This document shows positions 22,749 through 33,882 of a stretch of DNA of 64,000 bases, one piece after another. The notes under the pieces are model-generated. The model saw only the letters and a program-made list of their open reading frames with translations, did no database searches and was not told the DNA's origin. This stretch comes from Roridomyces roridus (Eukaryota > Basidiomycota > Agaricomycetes > Agaricales > Mycenaceae), in the NCBI GenBank assembly GCA_029378245.1, contig JARKIF010000030.1:186001-250000 (forward strand), in the 5' to 3' direction. Position 1 is the stretch's first letter, and every line of letters starts with the position of its first letter. The translations under genes were made by a program, and so were the position numbers.

Positions 22749-24126
22749 TCACTTTCCAACAAACCCCTGGACCTGCTCCTTCAAAAATGCAATCACGCTC
22801 GCTTCCAACTTGGTGTCCTTTGTGCGCTTTTCTGTCTCGGCTACCTTGCCCCACGGTACCACGTACTAGCAAGTATAAATCATGTGGGTGTAGTTCAGCT
22901 ATGCACGACGCACGTACCTGACCAGTAATCTGCGCTGGCGTGGCGACCGTCCCGGCCCACAGTTGCGCCAGCGCGCCCATTCTGATGAGATACCGAATGA
23001 GTTGAAGGGAGATAGGACAAGAGAACTTTGAAGACGCACGGTGTGGGATACAAGGCGGTCTTGTTGAGGGCCTGCATCCATCCCGGCAGATGTCTGAGAA
23101 ATCAGCGACATGAGCTCCAGTGACAGAGACATCCACACCAATACGCACCGCTGCAGTTCGGATCTGATAGGCCCGGGATGGACTGCACAAGAAACGAGCA
23201 CATCCGAGTACGTCTTGGCCCAGTAATTTGAGGCCAGGATGTTCCCCATCTTGCTTTGCCCGTACAAACGCCTGAAAGAGGGTCAACCACGTGAGAAGCA
23301 GGAAAGAAGGGCGTACCACGGAGCCATAAAGTTCCCAGTCTTCTTAAGCCAAGCATCTCGTTCAGCGCCACCTTTGACACTGGCGAATTCTACCCCGGAC
23401 CCGGGGGCGATCGTGTACACCATCGATGTGGTGTTGACTACGCGTGCGGGGACTTGGTTGTGTTGGAATGATTTCGTCAGAGCGGGCAGCTGGAGGAATT
23501 TGTAATTTTTGAACTTGATGTTGAGGGAGGGAGACGCACGAGGAGTTCAGTAAAAAAGAAGTGGCCCAGGACATTGGTTCCGAATTCTAGCAGTCGTCAC
23601 TAAACTGCAAAGCCCCGAAGAGAAGGCGTACGGAGATCCAGACCCTGCGCTGTGAGCATCTCGGGAGGAGTAGTCATAACCCCACTACAATATTCGGCGG
23701 CTCAGGAGGTGATCCAAGCAAAGTAAAAGACACGCACGCGTTATTGAAAAGTATATCCAACTTTCCCTCCTGCTTCAAAAAAGTGTCCGCCGCTGTGTGA
23801 ACGCGCTCCAAATCCCCGAGATCAAGCTGTAGAAAGATCGCTTGCTTCCCGTTCGTCTCTTCCTCGAGAGATTTGATAGCAGCGGCAGCTTTTTCGGGGG
23901 AGCGCGCCGCGAGGTACACTTTCGCGTTCTTGAGAAGGAGCTGCTTGACTGTTTCGTACCCGATGCCAGTGTTTCCGCCGGTGACGAGGGCGATCTGGGG
24001 TACAAGTTTTTTTTAGATCACTGAGTGGACTCGAACAAGAGGCGGACACACCTTTCCAGTGAGGTCGGGAATGTCCCGCTCGGGGACGAAACTTGGTCTG
24101 CTCATCAACGCCAAGACACCACCCAT
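22749..24126 (-). CDS. Short-chain dehydrogenase/reductase, copy 2
   Basis: Exons (minus): 24126-24052, 23994-23738, 23684-23632, 23586-23540, 23489-23317, 23271-23149, 23093-23040, 22981-22918, 22865-22749; nine exons, all phases consistent, 320 aa. Motifs: TGGNTGIG cofactor loop, LFNNAGV, catalytic NTTS and YGQSK. Exon lengths 75, 257, 53, 47, 173, 123, 54, 64 are identical to those of copy 4 at 42.5-43.9 kb, so the gene structure is strongly conserved. Same orientation as copy 1. Product should be a cytosolic oxidoreductase; substrate cannot be told from sequence. Confidence 0.9.
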
Positions 24127-24559
24127 GTTGGTTAGCCGCGAGATCGAGAGAGGGAAGAGAAGGGGTGGGGATGCTAGCACCACAAGTCTCTGTTTAAGTG
24201 AGAAACGATGTGCTCACCGGTACGTATATATATACAGCGCTCAGCGCCCGTGACAAATCTGACTGATCTACTGCCGCGCTGCAACTCGACGAAGCTTCAA
24301 GCCAATTGCTTCCAATCCCTGACCCGAGCACTAGGATTCAGACATCCCAGTAGGGAAAGGTCGATTGAGACAACAAAAGAGAGTGGGAGTCTCGAGGTGA
24401 GCAGCACGACGTGAATGTTAAAATTTTGACAACAATCAACCAAGAGAGGATGCGCTGTGCAGTGTGCAGGGCGGTAGATATGTAGAATCGAGTCTCTGTG
24501 TCATTCATTCAGTCGGCGATATGGTCTCGTCTGTGGAAGAAGGTAGAATATACATATGT

Positions 24560-24830
24560 GAGTGATATACCCGCCGCTGGAAGAGTCGCTGGCGGCTGGA
24601 TACCGACGGACACCGGCGGCCGTCGGTAGACGGTGGTCACTAAGGTTTCCCGACGGATCACTGATGCATTTGTTGGTGATCGCCGCCGGCATTCATCAGA
24701 TCACACATTCAAGTTGACGAGACTGCCCATCCACTGTGTTCCAGTGAAAGGTAGTGGATACTTGTTCAATCCTTTGAGAATCTATTGGCTTCATTGTTGC
24801 TTTTTTCAACCCGGCCTCATGGATGTCGGC
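24560..24830. repeat. Dispersed repeat, copy 1
   Basis: Shares long similar stretches with 46950-47215: ATATACCCGCCGCT, AGTCGCTGGCGGC, ACACCGGCGGCCGT, GGTGATCGCC, GCATTCATCAGATCAC, CAAGTTGACGAGAC, in the same order and spacing. Confidence 0.85.
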
Positions 24831-25113
24831 AATGCTAGTCCAAGACGAAGGGTTGTCTGCGAGTGTCATGAAAAAATCGAGGTATTACGTGCGAGAAGAC
24901 TCGCCGATGGAAGTCAAGCTACTAATGAAGGCTGGCAACGGCAGAGCTGCGGCCTGCCGCGAGAACGAGGAGAGACGGGTCCGGCCGCGGAGTTGATCCT
25001 TTGTCGTCGTTATGGGTCTTTACGCCGTCATGGGTGAACGGACCTTTTGTTACTATACCCAAGAGATGTCGTTAGCTACATAGTAATGTGCTCAAAGATG
25101 GCAATTTGGAGAT

Positions 25114-25173
25114 TACTTGGGTAAGTAGTACTTGGGTAAGTAGTACTTGGGTAAGTAGTACTTGGGTAAGTAG
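25114..25173. repeat. 15-bp tandem repeat, 4 copies
   Basis: Four exact copies of TACTTGGGTAAGTAG at the left border of an inverted-repeat element. Confidence 0.95.
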
Positions 25174-25361
25174 AGGAACTGTTCGATTGGTCTAATTAGA
25201 TTTGAAATTTCCCCGAAAGGATGACAGACCCGTTCAATGCCAGCCGACTGACCGCGCCTCCGGTCTTTGCCCGGCACCACTGCCATGTGCCGAACCAATC
25301 GAACTATGACTCGAATATTTCGGGGAAATCTAATTAGACCAATCGAACAGTTCTTCTACTT
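25168..25361. mobile_element. Inverted-repeat MITE, about 195 bp
   Basis: Ends are long inverted repeats of about 35 bp: AAGTAGARGAACTGTTCG followed by ATTGGTCTAATTAGATTT. No coding sequence. The target duplication is unclear because the left end merges with the 15-bp tandem repeat. Confidence 0.7.
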
Positions 25362-25865
25362 GGGATGATCGTGTTGGCATGGGACGGCATTTCGGCCCCA
25401 GATCATGATATTGCCCTTTGGGAAAGGTCACACGGCCGTCAATCATCTTCCTCACCACGAAACCTCACAAGCAAATCTGCAAGACTCGACCGGAATGTAG
25501 CGGTATCCTCGACTTTCCCAAATTCACCTCTCAAACTATTGCCACTTTCTGTGCAAAAGCCTGCCCGCTCGTGCTTAGGGCCTTGCTATGATTCAGATGT
25601 GGACTCATGCACGGTTCCTATTTGCCATCTGGTCGACCACCGATTCTCAGCTTGCCCATCGATCCATCTAAAGAGCTCTCTTTCTTTCTCTCTGGATCAT
25701 CTCAGCTCAATCCATCTACCCACGGCTTTACGGCGCAGGAATCAGGATCCGGACACCGCGCAACGGCCCCGGCCGTCCGCTCGATATATATCTCGCACGG
25801 CATCATAGGGCCCATCTTCTTCTTCCAGCCCCAGTGCTGCGCTCGCTCTTTTCTCACCCTTCACC

Positions 25866-27673
25866 ATGCTGCTTCCAACCCTCGTCTCACTCCTTCTTCC
25901 CGCAATATGTGTTGCAGACACGATAAACATCCCACTGACACGACGAGCCCCCGCGCGGACGCGGACAGGCGAGGACTTTTTTGCGGCAGGGCGTCGAGCT
26001 CGCGAGCGCTACGGGTTTTCGCCTCCGACGACAAAGGACCGCCGGGCCAGCGCGACGAGTTTTTCTGTTATCAATCAGGTCGGTAACCCATGTGGAGGCT
26101 GGCGCCGGAGCTAACGGCAGGGGTGCAGCGCGCCGACAGTAGCTACCTCGGAGAGATCTCGATTGGCACGCCGTGCGTTTCATGCTCTTCGTACTATAAC
26201 CTCCGGAGACTGATACTGTCGCAAGACCGCAAACGTTCACGGTCATCCTCGACACCGGGTCGTCCGATTTCTTCGTACTGGACACCTCGTGTGCAGGATG
26301 CAGCGACGGAGGCCCACTATTTGACTCGACTAAATCGTCTACCTTTACACAGACAAGCGATCAATCCACTGAGATCAACTATGGCACTGGCAGCGTGCAT
26401 GCTGCGGGCTTTGTTGCAACCGATACCGTCACAATGGGGTCATTCTCAACCCAGTCCCAAGGATTCCGTATGCCCTTCCTCTCACGGGCTCTTCCATATC
26501 GACTCACCTCCACCAGTCGTAGCCCAACAAATCACACAAGGCCTCATCTCAGGCAACGCCTCAGGACTCATCGGCCTCGCTTTTGAAGGACTCGCAGCGA
26601 CGAAAGTCACGCCATTCTGGCAGTCCCTGATCGGCAGCAACCAGCTTTCCTCGCCCGAGATGGCCTTCCAACTCACACGCTCGACGAGCCTTGATGAGGT
26701 TTCCGGGGGAACTTTCACTCTCGGCGGCACCGACTCGTCGCTCTACACCGGTGACATCGAGTTCCACAACCTCGCAGGGCCGTCAACGCCCTCGTATTGG
26801 CTCTTGTCTCTCTCGGGTGCGCTAGTTTGTCTGCGCGTGGATGAATGTTGATTGTCACTCTAGGATTGACTGCTCAGGGACAGTCGATCCAAATTAGCAC
26901 CGACACTGCCCTCGCTGCCATCGACACCGGGACGACAGCCATTGGTGGTCCTTCGAATGATGTTGCGGCCTTCTGGAACGCCATCCCCGATGCTGCTCCT
27001 GCGACTGTCAGCGGCTCAGAGGGGTTCTTCACCTTCCGTGCGTCCAAGTCCCGACTTTCACTTGCTCAAGTTGACAGAAATTTGTAGCCTGTTCCACCAC
27101 TATAACCGCGACGATGTCCTTCGGTGGCCAACAATGGGCTATCGACCCATCGGATATGAACCTCGGGCCTATCACGCAGGGCAGTGACCAGTGCGTCGGG
27201 GCGCTATTTGGTATCGGCCTCGGTGGCAGCACCGACGGGTCATCGCCGAGCTGGGTTGTTGGAGATTCCTTCCTGGTGCGTCATTCCTCTCTTCATCCAA
27301 AATCTCTAATCGCTGGCTGCAGAAAAACGTGTACTCTGTCTTCCGACAAAACCCACTCTCTGTGGGATTTGCCCAGCTCTCCTCTGGTGGGGGTGGATCC
27401 TCTGGCTCCTCCTCCCAACCATTGCCACCAATCTCAGCCTCAGGCTCGGCACCGATTTCCCCCGAGAGCTCTCGGCTTCCGAGTCCTACTTCCACAAAGG
27501 CGTCTGCTTCCCTCACAGGCACTAGCGATCCGGTCCAGAGTTCGGGTAAGTGTCTTGGATTCGATATTGCTGAGTGACTGACGCCGGTGGTAGTCAACGC
27601 GGGACGATCCTTAATTATGGGCGCGCCGCTCAGAATTGTATTCCTGTGTTTCGGGGCAGCGCTTCTTCTCTGA
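25866..27673 (+). CDS. Secreted aspartic protease (A1/pepsin family), probable GPI anchor
   Basis: Exons 25866-26078, 26129-26172, 26226-26467, 26517-26816, 26864-27037, 27088-27275, 27323-27545, 27594-27673; all GT-AG, phases consistent, 487 aa. N-terminal signal peptide (MLLPTLVSLLLPAICVADT), basic pro-region, first catalytic Asp in VILDTGSSDFF, flap-region Tyr in EINYGTGS, second catalytic Asp in AAIDTGTTAI. The C-terminus is Ser/Pro/Gly-rich and ends in a hydrophobic stretch without charged tail (IVFLCFGAALLL), typical for a GPI-anchor signal, so the enzyme is probably attached to the plasma membrane or wall. Cleaves peptide bonds at acid pH by family. No lesion seen. Confidence 0.92.
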
Positions 27674-27691
27674 GCTGCACGCCGCATGTGT

Positions 27692-27997
27692 TACAGCTAT
27701 TCTACTATTTCTTGAGAAAAGCCATTTTTTCTGTGCACTAGCCGAGCTTGATCGAGTTTTTGATGCAGTGATAAGGAACACCTTTTATAGTAGTTTCCGC
27801 CGGGCAGGCGTCGGTGCCGGTTCGACCACGCCAAGACGGCGCTGTCAACGGTTGCCAGCGGTTGCCCCTCGGCTACAGGTGTCTGTCCGGAGCAAGGCAC
27901 AAAAAAGGTTCAGCTTATCAGGGCATCAAAAACTGGATCAAGCTCGGCTAGCGTAGAAAAAAAGCGACTTTTCTCAAGAAATAGTAGAATAGCTGTA
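27692..27997. mobile_element. TA-flanked MITE, about 300 bp
   Basis: Long terminal inverted repeats (about 70 bp, imperfect) beginning CAGCTATTCTACTATTTC and continuing TTGAGAAAAG; TA at both ends (27692-27693, 27996-27997), as for Tc1/mariner-pogo type elements. Lies 19 bp after the protease stop, probably in its 3' UTR. Confidence 0.8.
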
Positions 27998-28121
27998 ATT
28001 TTAAATATTGAAGAATATAATCAGTATACTAAACCCTCACCCCGGGAACGTGGTTTGAATGTGTTCGTTGATTTGATCACGGAAGCACGTGACACATCCG
28101 TTCTTTCTCTTGACCACCTTC
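27998..28121. other. Short spacer before TPR-MYND gene
   Basis: No feature recognised. Confidence 0.3.
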
Positions 28122-31118
28122 ATGCATGCGACCGCTGGGGAACCGGGGGCTAACTTCAACGCAGAGGTAAGTCGAAACGTATTCCTAAGCTTCCGTCCTC
28201 ATTGCGACCAGGGAAACAAGCTGTTCAAGGCGGGAGATTACACTGGAGCCCTCGAATTCTTTGCCCGTGCTGTCGCTGCGTCAGATCAGATAGCGCCCTA
28301 CTTTTCCAACTTGTCGGTTGCCAACTTGAAATTGGGAAAGTAAGCACTCATATACGCAGCCAGGAGTGCCCATAATCTCGGCGCAGAAACCACGCAGCCC
28401 AGGAAGTAGCGCGGAGGGCCCTACTACTCGAGCCGCGGTCCTCCAAGGCACGGTACAGACGTGCTATGGCGAGGAAGACCCTCAACCTCATCCCAGAAGC
28501 CCTCATTGACATCACCGCGCTGCTGACAGCCGACCCGAGCAGCTCCCAGGCCAGAGCCGAATTTGCAGTTCTGGTGGACCTGCAGAGCAAGACCGGTAGG
28601 CGTGTGCTGGAGCCAAATCAGATCCTTTCTGCCGACTCCCCGCATGCGTATGGGTCTGCACATAACCCCCCACGTGCGAATATCGCGACCGATCTTCACC
28701 AGCGCTCATCGGTGCCCTTCTTCTTCAAGGTCGACGGAGTCCCCACCAACTTCGTCACTTCGTCAGAAGTGCAAGTTCGTGAGGTGCGACGAGCTTGCGG
28801 TGCAAGCTCGTCAGAACTCAATTTCGGCCGCGGAAATCTGCAAGTTCGTCGGCTCGCGGGGTAAGTTCGTCATTCCATCGCGTCCGTGGCCGACTGTCCC
28901 GCAGGCCATCGAGTCATCCCTCTCCCGTCCCGCTGCCTCGCGACCGTCTCCGATGAATTCTTTTAATCTCACCCCCTCGTCTGTCTGCTTCACGCACTTC
29001 GTGAGCTTAGTTATTCCAATTTCCTGCCGCGTGTTCCTGTCGAAGCTGTACTCGCCGCCGGAGCCCACACCATGCCAGGTTTGAATTCAGCGTACCGCGG
29101 GCGCGACTTGCAATGATGCAACACGAGGATTGCGGGCCTCGCGAGCCGAACTCTCTCGTGCGCTCGTAAATACTTGCATCAAATATGTCGTTGAACTCAT
29201 TCTCTAGTTTTTCACCAACATAAAATAGGTACTTTATTCTATTTATCGTGCCCTAAAAAGTCTCCGCACCCTCCCAGCACCCTAGCTCTGTGCCATTCCC
29301 TGATTTGTTCCGGGTCGGGTGAGTATGAATGTTCCAAACCTCTTTGAATCAATCAGTATACGGACGACGGACAGACTTGAAGACTGACCTCAAACTATGC
29401 ACACGACACTGTCTCCCCGGGTTCTCCGAGCGGTTTCGGCTCCCTTCGGGACCCTCCGCGTTGTCACCGGACGATCCATCTGAGAAACAGAAGGTCAGAG
29501 TCTGTTGATTTCGCGGCCGAGTGGAGTCTTACCGGGTGTGCAAAGGGCGGGGAGGAAATTGTCCTCCGCGCCGAGGACGGTGCAGAGCCCCGGAACGAAC
29601 ATGTCGGGGGAAGAAGGTCGTGCTTGGACGACAAGACAGTCAGCAAAAAAAAGAGGCAAGCGGCGCCATGATATCACGCACCGTCCCAGCTGCTCCCCTC
29701 AGGCTCGGGGCGCTCCATGACCGCTGAACTCCTCTCGCGAAGATCCTCCAGTCCGAGCCCGCAGCCCTCGACATCGCCGGGAGTGAAACTCACCGTGTCT
29801 CCCACATCATCCTTCAAACCATCCCCGGCGATGCTCTCGGCGCCGACGGCGGCAACGGCCGTGTCATTCTCGTCCCTTCGAACTGGAATGAGTACCGTGA
29901 GCCTCGATTGGGAGGGAGAGATTGGGATGCTCACTAGTTGAATTCATCGGAAAGGATGGTGCGTAACGTCGCGGGCGTCTTCAAGGGCGGACGAGCAGCG
30001 AGACGATGGTGGGGGAAAGAACGGAAGAATGGTTTGGCAATGTTTGCCGACGTGTGAATCGACAGATTAACCGGATCGGGCGTTCTGACGAACTTGCAGA
30101 GGTTAGTCGAATGAAAATGACTGCCGACCCGCTTAGCTCCTGGTGACGAAGTTGCGCGATCAAATGACGATGATGCGCAATCAAATGACGCTGATGCGCT
30201 TCTGACGAAGTGACGAGGTATTATACGACTCAGGTCGACGCCGACGAGACACCGGGACATGCTGTCATTGAACCGGGGGTCATTGTAGGGGCATGTATGA
30301 CTTGCAAAGTGGCGACGAAGAAGAAGGATTTGAAGAAGTGTGGCAGGGTACGTCTTCTGCTTGTCGACCCGCTGATTTTGACGTACACTCAGTGTGGCCG
30401 AGCGAATTACTGCAGCGTCGTTTGTCAAAGGGCTGATTGGCAAGTTTCTTGTTTTTCATCTGCTTTTTCTCGACGATAACTCCTCCAGGCCGGTACACAA
30501 GCACACGTGCGGCGATGCCCCGGATAAAGACATCACCATCCGGCTGGGACGAAACATCCACCACCACCAATTCTTCCGACTTCATCTCCTTCTCTATACC
30601 CTACGCGCACTAGGCCCGCCTCGCCTCCCCAGCGAAAAACACGAATTCATGCTGATGGTCGTCGTTGACCTGGTGCCACTCTCGCCGCCCTTGAACGATG
30701 CCTTTAATAAAACCAAACGCATCGCAGTGGGCAATAACCTCCCCGTCCCGCTCTGCATCATCCCGCCCGAGATGGTCGAGATCCATCGTGGGGTCGTGCA
30801 AGCAACGCGTCCCGAGGTGAGGCTTCATTGTATCTGGATCACGACGAGCGACGTGTATGCGCCCGGCACGGAAGACAACTCGCGCAATGGCGCTCTCGCG
30901 GTGACGCCGTTTATGCTGAACAATTACCTGCTTCCGGGCTTCTCGCTGGATCTGTACAGTTATGGCTACGGGGTTCACAGGCGTGTGACGCAGGATCTTG
31001 ATTTTCTGTTCGAGTGAGTCCTTTTATTCCATGGATAATGGGATGTTTGACTTTTTGTAGGAGCATAAACGACGAGCTTCGGTTGGATACAGAGAATCAT
31101 TATCTTCTCCGGGCTTGA
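28122..31118 (+). pseudogene. TPR-MYND zinc-finger protein, split by a transposon
   Basis: Exons 28122-28166, 28212-28339, 28387-28748 | 30220-30347, 30393-30439, 30489-31013, 31061-31118. The N-terminal part has TPR-type repeats (GNKLFKAGDYTGALEFFARAV; ARRALLLEPRSSKARYRRAMA). The C-terminal part has a MYND finger: CMTC...KKCGR-CGRANYCSVVCQRADW...HKHTC, followed by a region unlike anything I know. The 1471-bp stretch 28749-30219 carries terminal inverted repeats; joining 28748 to 30220 gives an unbroken frame and a total of 1293 nt (430 aa) with every phase correct. The intron at 30440-30488 starts GC. MYND fingers bind proline-rich peptides; the role of this protein is unknown. In this strain the full product cannot be made unless the insert is removed. 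Confidence 0.8.
28749..30219. mobile_element. 1471-bp inverted-repeat element in the TPR-MYND exon
   Basis: Ends are 21-bp imperfect inverted repeats (ACTTCGTCACTTCGTCAG at left, one mismatch at right) followed by further TTCGTC-type motifs. The boundaries are supported by the restored host frame. No clear target duplication flanks it, which is unusual for a cut-and-paste element. No transposase domain seen inside; there are short frames only. Confidence 0.75.
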
Positions 31119-31814
31119 GCCGTCCTAATCCACTGGGCTAGGTCCGGCGGCGCGCCGGCGTTCCCTTGGATTCTCTGTTGTTAACGTAGGAAATAATCAA
31201 TGCCGAGTACCTCGTTCGGACGGATGAGTCGTATATAATGCACGCCACTCGCACTATTCCGCCGAGGCATCGGTTGCCGCCGACGGTCGGCATGTTTGGC
31301 TTTGATCGTGGCGTCTTTTTTCTCGGACCACCACCATGCTAGTACTCCAATCCTGCGGCTTAATCTTCCACACCGATCCTTCGGCCCCATCAGAATCCTC
31401 TTAGGCTCTGAATCTTACCACTTGTGCCGGTTTGGCATCAGACTTCGCTCCTCCGCTCCGTCTCGACGGTTTGCTGATACGCTCGAGACTCCCCTGCGCA
31501 ACCAAGCCCTTCATTTCCGGGCCATCCAAAAACCAAGAGTATGTAAACCCCTCGGGTGATCTTGCGACCGCTGCGGTTTAGTGGGATGAACCACGACGGT
31601 CACAGTTCTCTCGGCTCTGTCACACGTTCGTCGTCTGCTGCTTTTTCGCTTCAAACTCGGACTAATCGTATTCTTCAAAGGCCTTCTGGGCCCACCATGT
31701 GTGTAGACCATCTACTAGGCTTACATGACTCGCGGAGCAAAGGTGGACAGATCAATCGGCTGATATTTAAAGCAAGCGAATGGTTGGGTCGATCGCTACT
31801 ACTCACTCAAACTC
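31119..31814. other. Intergenic, no gene seen
   Basis: No recognisable coding or repeat feature. Confidence 0.4.
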
Positions 31815-33626
31815 ATGGTGGCCAACAACCCCAATGCACTGCAGCAACCGCGTACTGGTACGCATTCGCTGACGACGTATCGGATGCCCTCATCCATTTT
31901 CCCTGACTCCAGTGTGGGTTCTACCCCACAACACGGGCTACGCCAACATATTTCCCCTCCCTTTGGCTGGACTTGATCGGATGCTCATTCGCACACCCGC
32001 GGTGGGTACTATTTCTGACGCGATCCTCTTGTCGACTGAGTATTACAAGATTCATTTATCACACCTTGTGCCTGGGAGGTTCGACGACAAGCGGTTGATT
32101 GCTGCGCTCCGCTCCACGCTGGACTACTACCCTTCCGCCGCTGCGAGATTGAGGATCAAAGGCGATGATTGGTGGGTATGTACCTGGCCCCATGCTTTAT
32201 TCACATCGAGTAATTATGCACTCCACAGCTCGACGCTGGAAAGCGGGGTATTCCTGTTCGTTTTCAGACGACCGAAGAACCACTAAATCATCAACCCGAC
32301 CTCTCCGTCATACCGACGGAAATCATCGACCCACTTGCAATTGCTCTTGATGTTTCTGGTGCGGTTGAGTCTGATGGGGCCGAACCTCTGGTGCAAATCA
32401 AGGTCACCTATTGCTCCAAAACAGATGAGTCCGCGATCGGGCTGTCATACAGTCACATGTTAGGTGGGTTCAACACTACAACACCTGAATGTATATTCAT
32501 GAACACAGCTACAGGGGACGCACACTCAATTCTCCAGTTCCTTAGTGTCTGGTCTCAATATTATCAAGGCAAGGAACCATTGTCAAGTCGACCAACGTAC
32601 GAAAAATACCGGATCCCCCAACCTCCCGCTGAGCACAACAACAACCCCGAAACAGATGCCTTCTTGACGCGCCATGCGCCGCATCTCAGAATTTTCTACC
32701 CGAAGCACATCTTCGACACAATCAGGGCTGCGACCCGCTCGGCGGCGAAACTAGTTGATCTGTTCTTCAGTTTGGAGCAGATCGAACAGCTGCGCTACGT
32801 TGCAGACTCATGGGTCGGTCAATCTGGGGGCTCTGCAAAGCGGACTACGGAGAGCAACGCTCTTGGGGCTTATTTCATTGCAACCATGAACCGCTGCCTC
32901 GATGTCCCCATCACTCGCGTAGTTGTAACCGTCACCGTACGTCTTCCACTCGTTTGTGCCATCCGTCAGTGATCGACTGTGTTCAGGCTCGCGGCATAAA
33001 GAACCCTGATTATCTCAAATCAGACGACTGGCGTGCCCCGGGTCCCTTGGCCGCCGGCAACCATTTCTTTCAAGTCTATACCCCGACACTGTCTAAAGAA
33101 GAAGCGCGTTCGATTGGCGCGGTGGCTGCGGCGATGCAACAGTGCGTCAAAGACGCCAGACAGTACGACCACGTTAAACGGCTATTTGCGATTTCCGACC
33201 CCATAATGCTCCGCATGGTCAAGGAGAACACTTTTCATTCATTTTTGCATGAAGGTATCTTTCGCTGGAACAACATAGGCAGGTGTGTACATGTAGACTC
33301 CTTTCTCGACAGGATGTGAGCATGGCTTCCAGGTTCGACGGTGACGTGCTGCACTTTGGATTCGGGACCGCCCGGTCACACTCCCATGAATGTGCCCCTG
33401 GCTCTGCTCGCTGCTTTCAAGCGCCAACGGTCCGTCAACTCGACGGGTCGTGGGTCAGAAAGGCCGATGGTCTGATAATGTGGAGCCTCATTCCGGCCAA
33501 ATTCATCAACAATTCTTGGCCATGGTAGCAGCCGATTTGAATTCAACAGCATTCCCCAACAATATCGCCGAAAGGGAGCAGAAGGCGCAGGAGAAAATTC
33601 TGCGTGCTGAAAAGGCCCGGTTGTAA
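31815..33626 (+). pseudogene. BAHD-like acyltransferase (transferase family), 3' part out of frame
   Basis: Exons 31815-31857, 31913-32175, 32229-32463, 32515-32936, 32987-33254 join cleanly. The product resembles fungal members of the BAHD/transferase family, which move acyl groups from CoA to alcohols or amines. The HxxxD-type active site appears as SHMLGDAHS when the acceptor at 32514 is used. A LHFGFG stretch at about 33345-33365 corresponds to the family's DFGWG motif. The join from 33254 to the last part does not keep frame with any acceptor I can find near 33312, and near 33505 the frame changes again from ...LIPAKFIN to ...QQFLAMVAADLNSTAF, ending at 33626. Either the gene is decaying or there are assembly indels. 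An N-terminal alternative start is possible. Confidence 0.6.
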
Positions 33627-33882
33627 TCAAGTTGTAATAACGAATACACAAGTACCTGCTTGAATGGTGCTTCTGATTCTTGAATGTTACATCTGTTGTT
33701 CTTGGGTCCAGTGTGTAATAACAGGCTTGCACCAGGATACATGAACGACCAGTATAACAATTTGCGGGTGTATGGTTTCGTTGTTAGATGCCCTTGTTCC
33801 CGATGCCGTCGATGCCGCCGGCCGCGTCACCGTGTGACCCATTCACGGGGATCAAAAACAGCTCTTGCTTCTGACCACGACC

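Larger units (their letters stand above)
24127..25865. other. Intergenic with repeats
   Basis: No gene seen. Holds a dispersed repeat (24560-24830), a 15-bp tandem repeat (25114-25173) and an inverted-repeat MITE (25168-25361). Confidence 0.5.
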
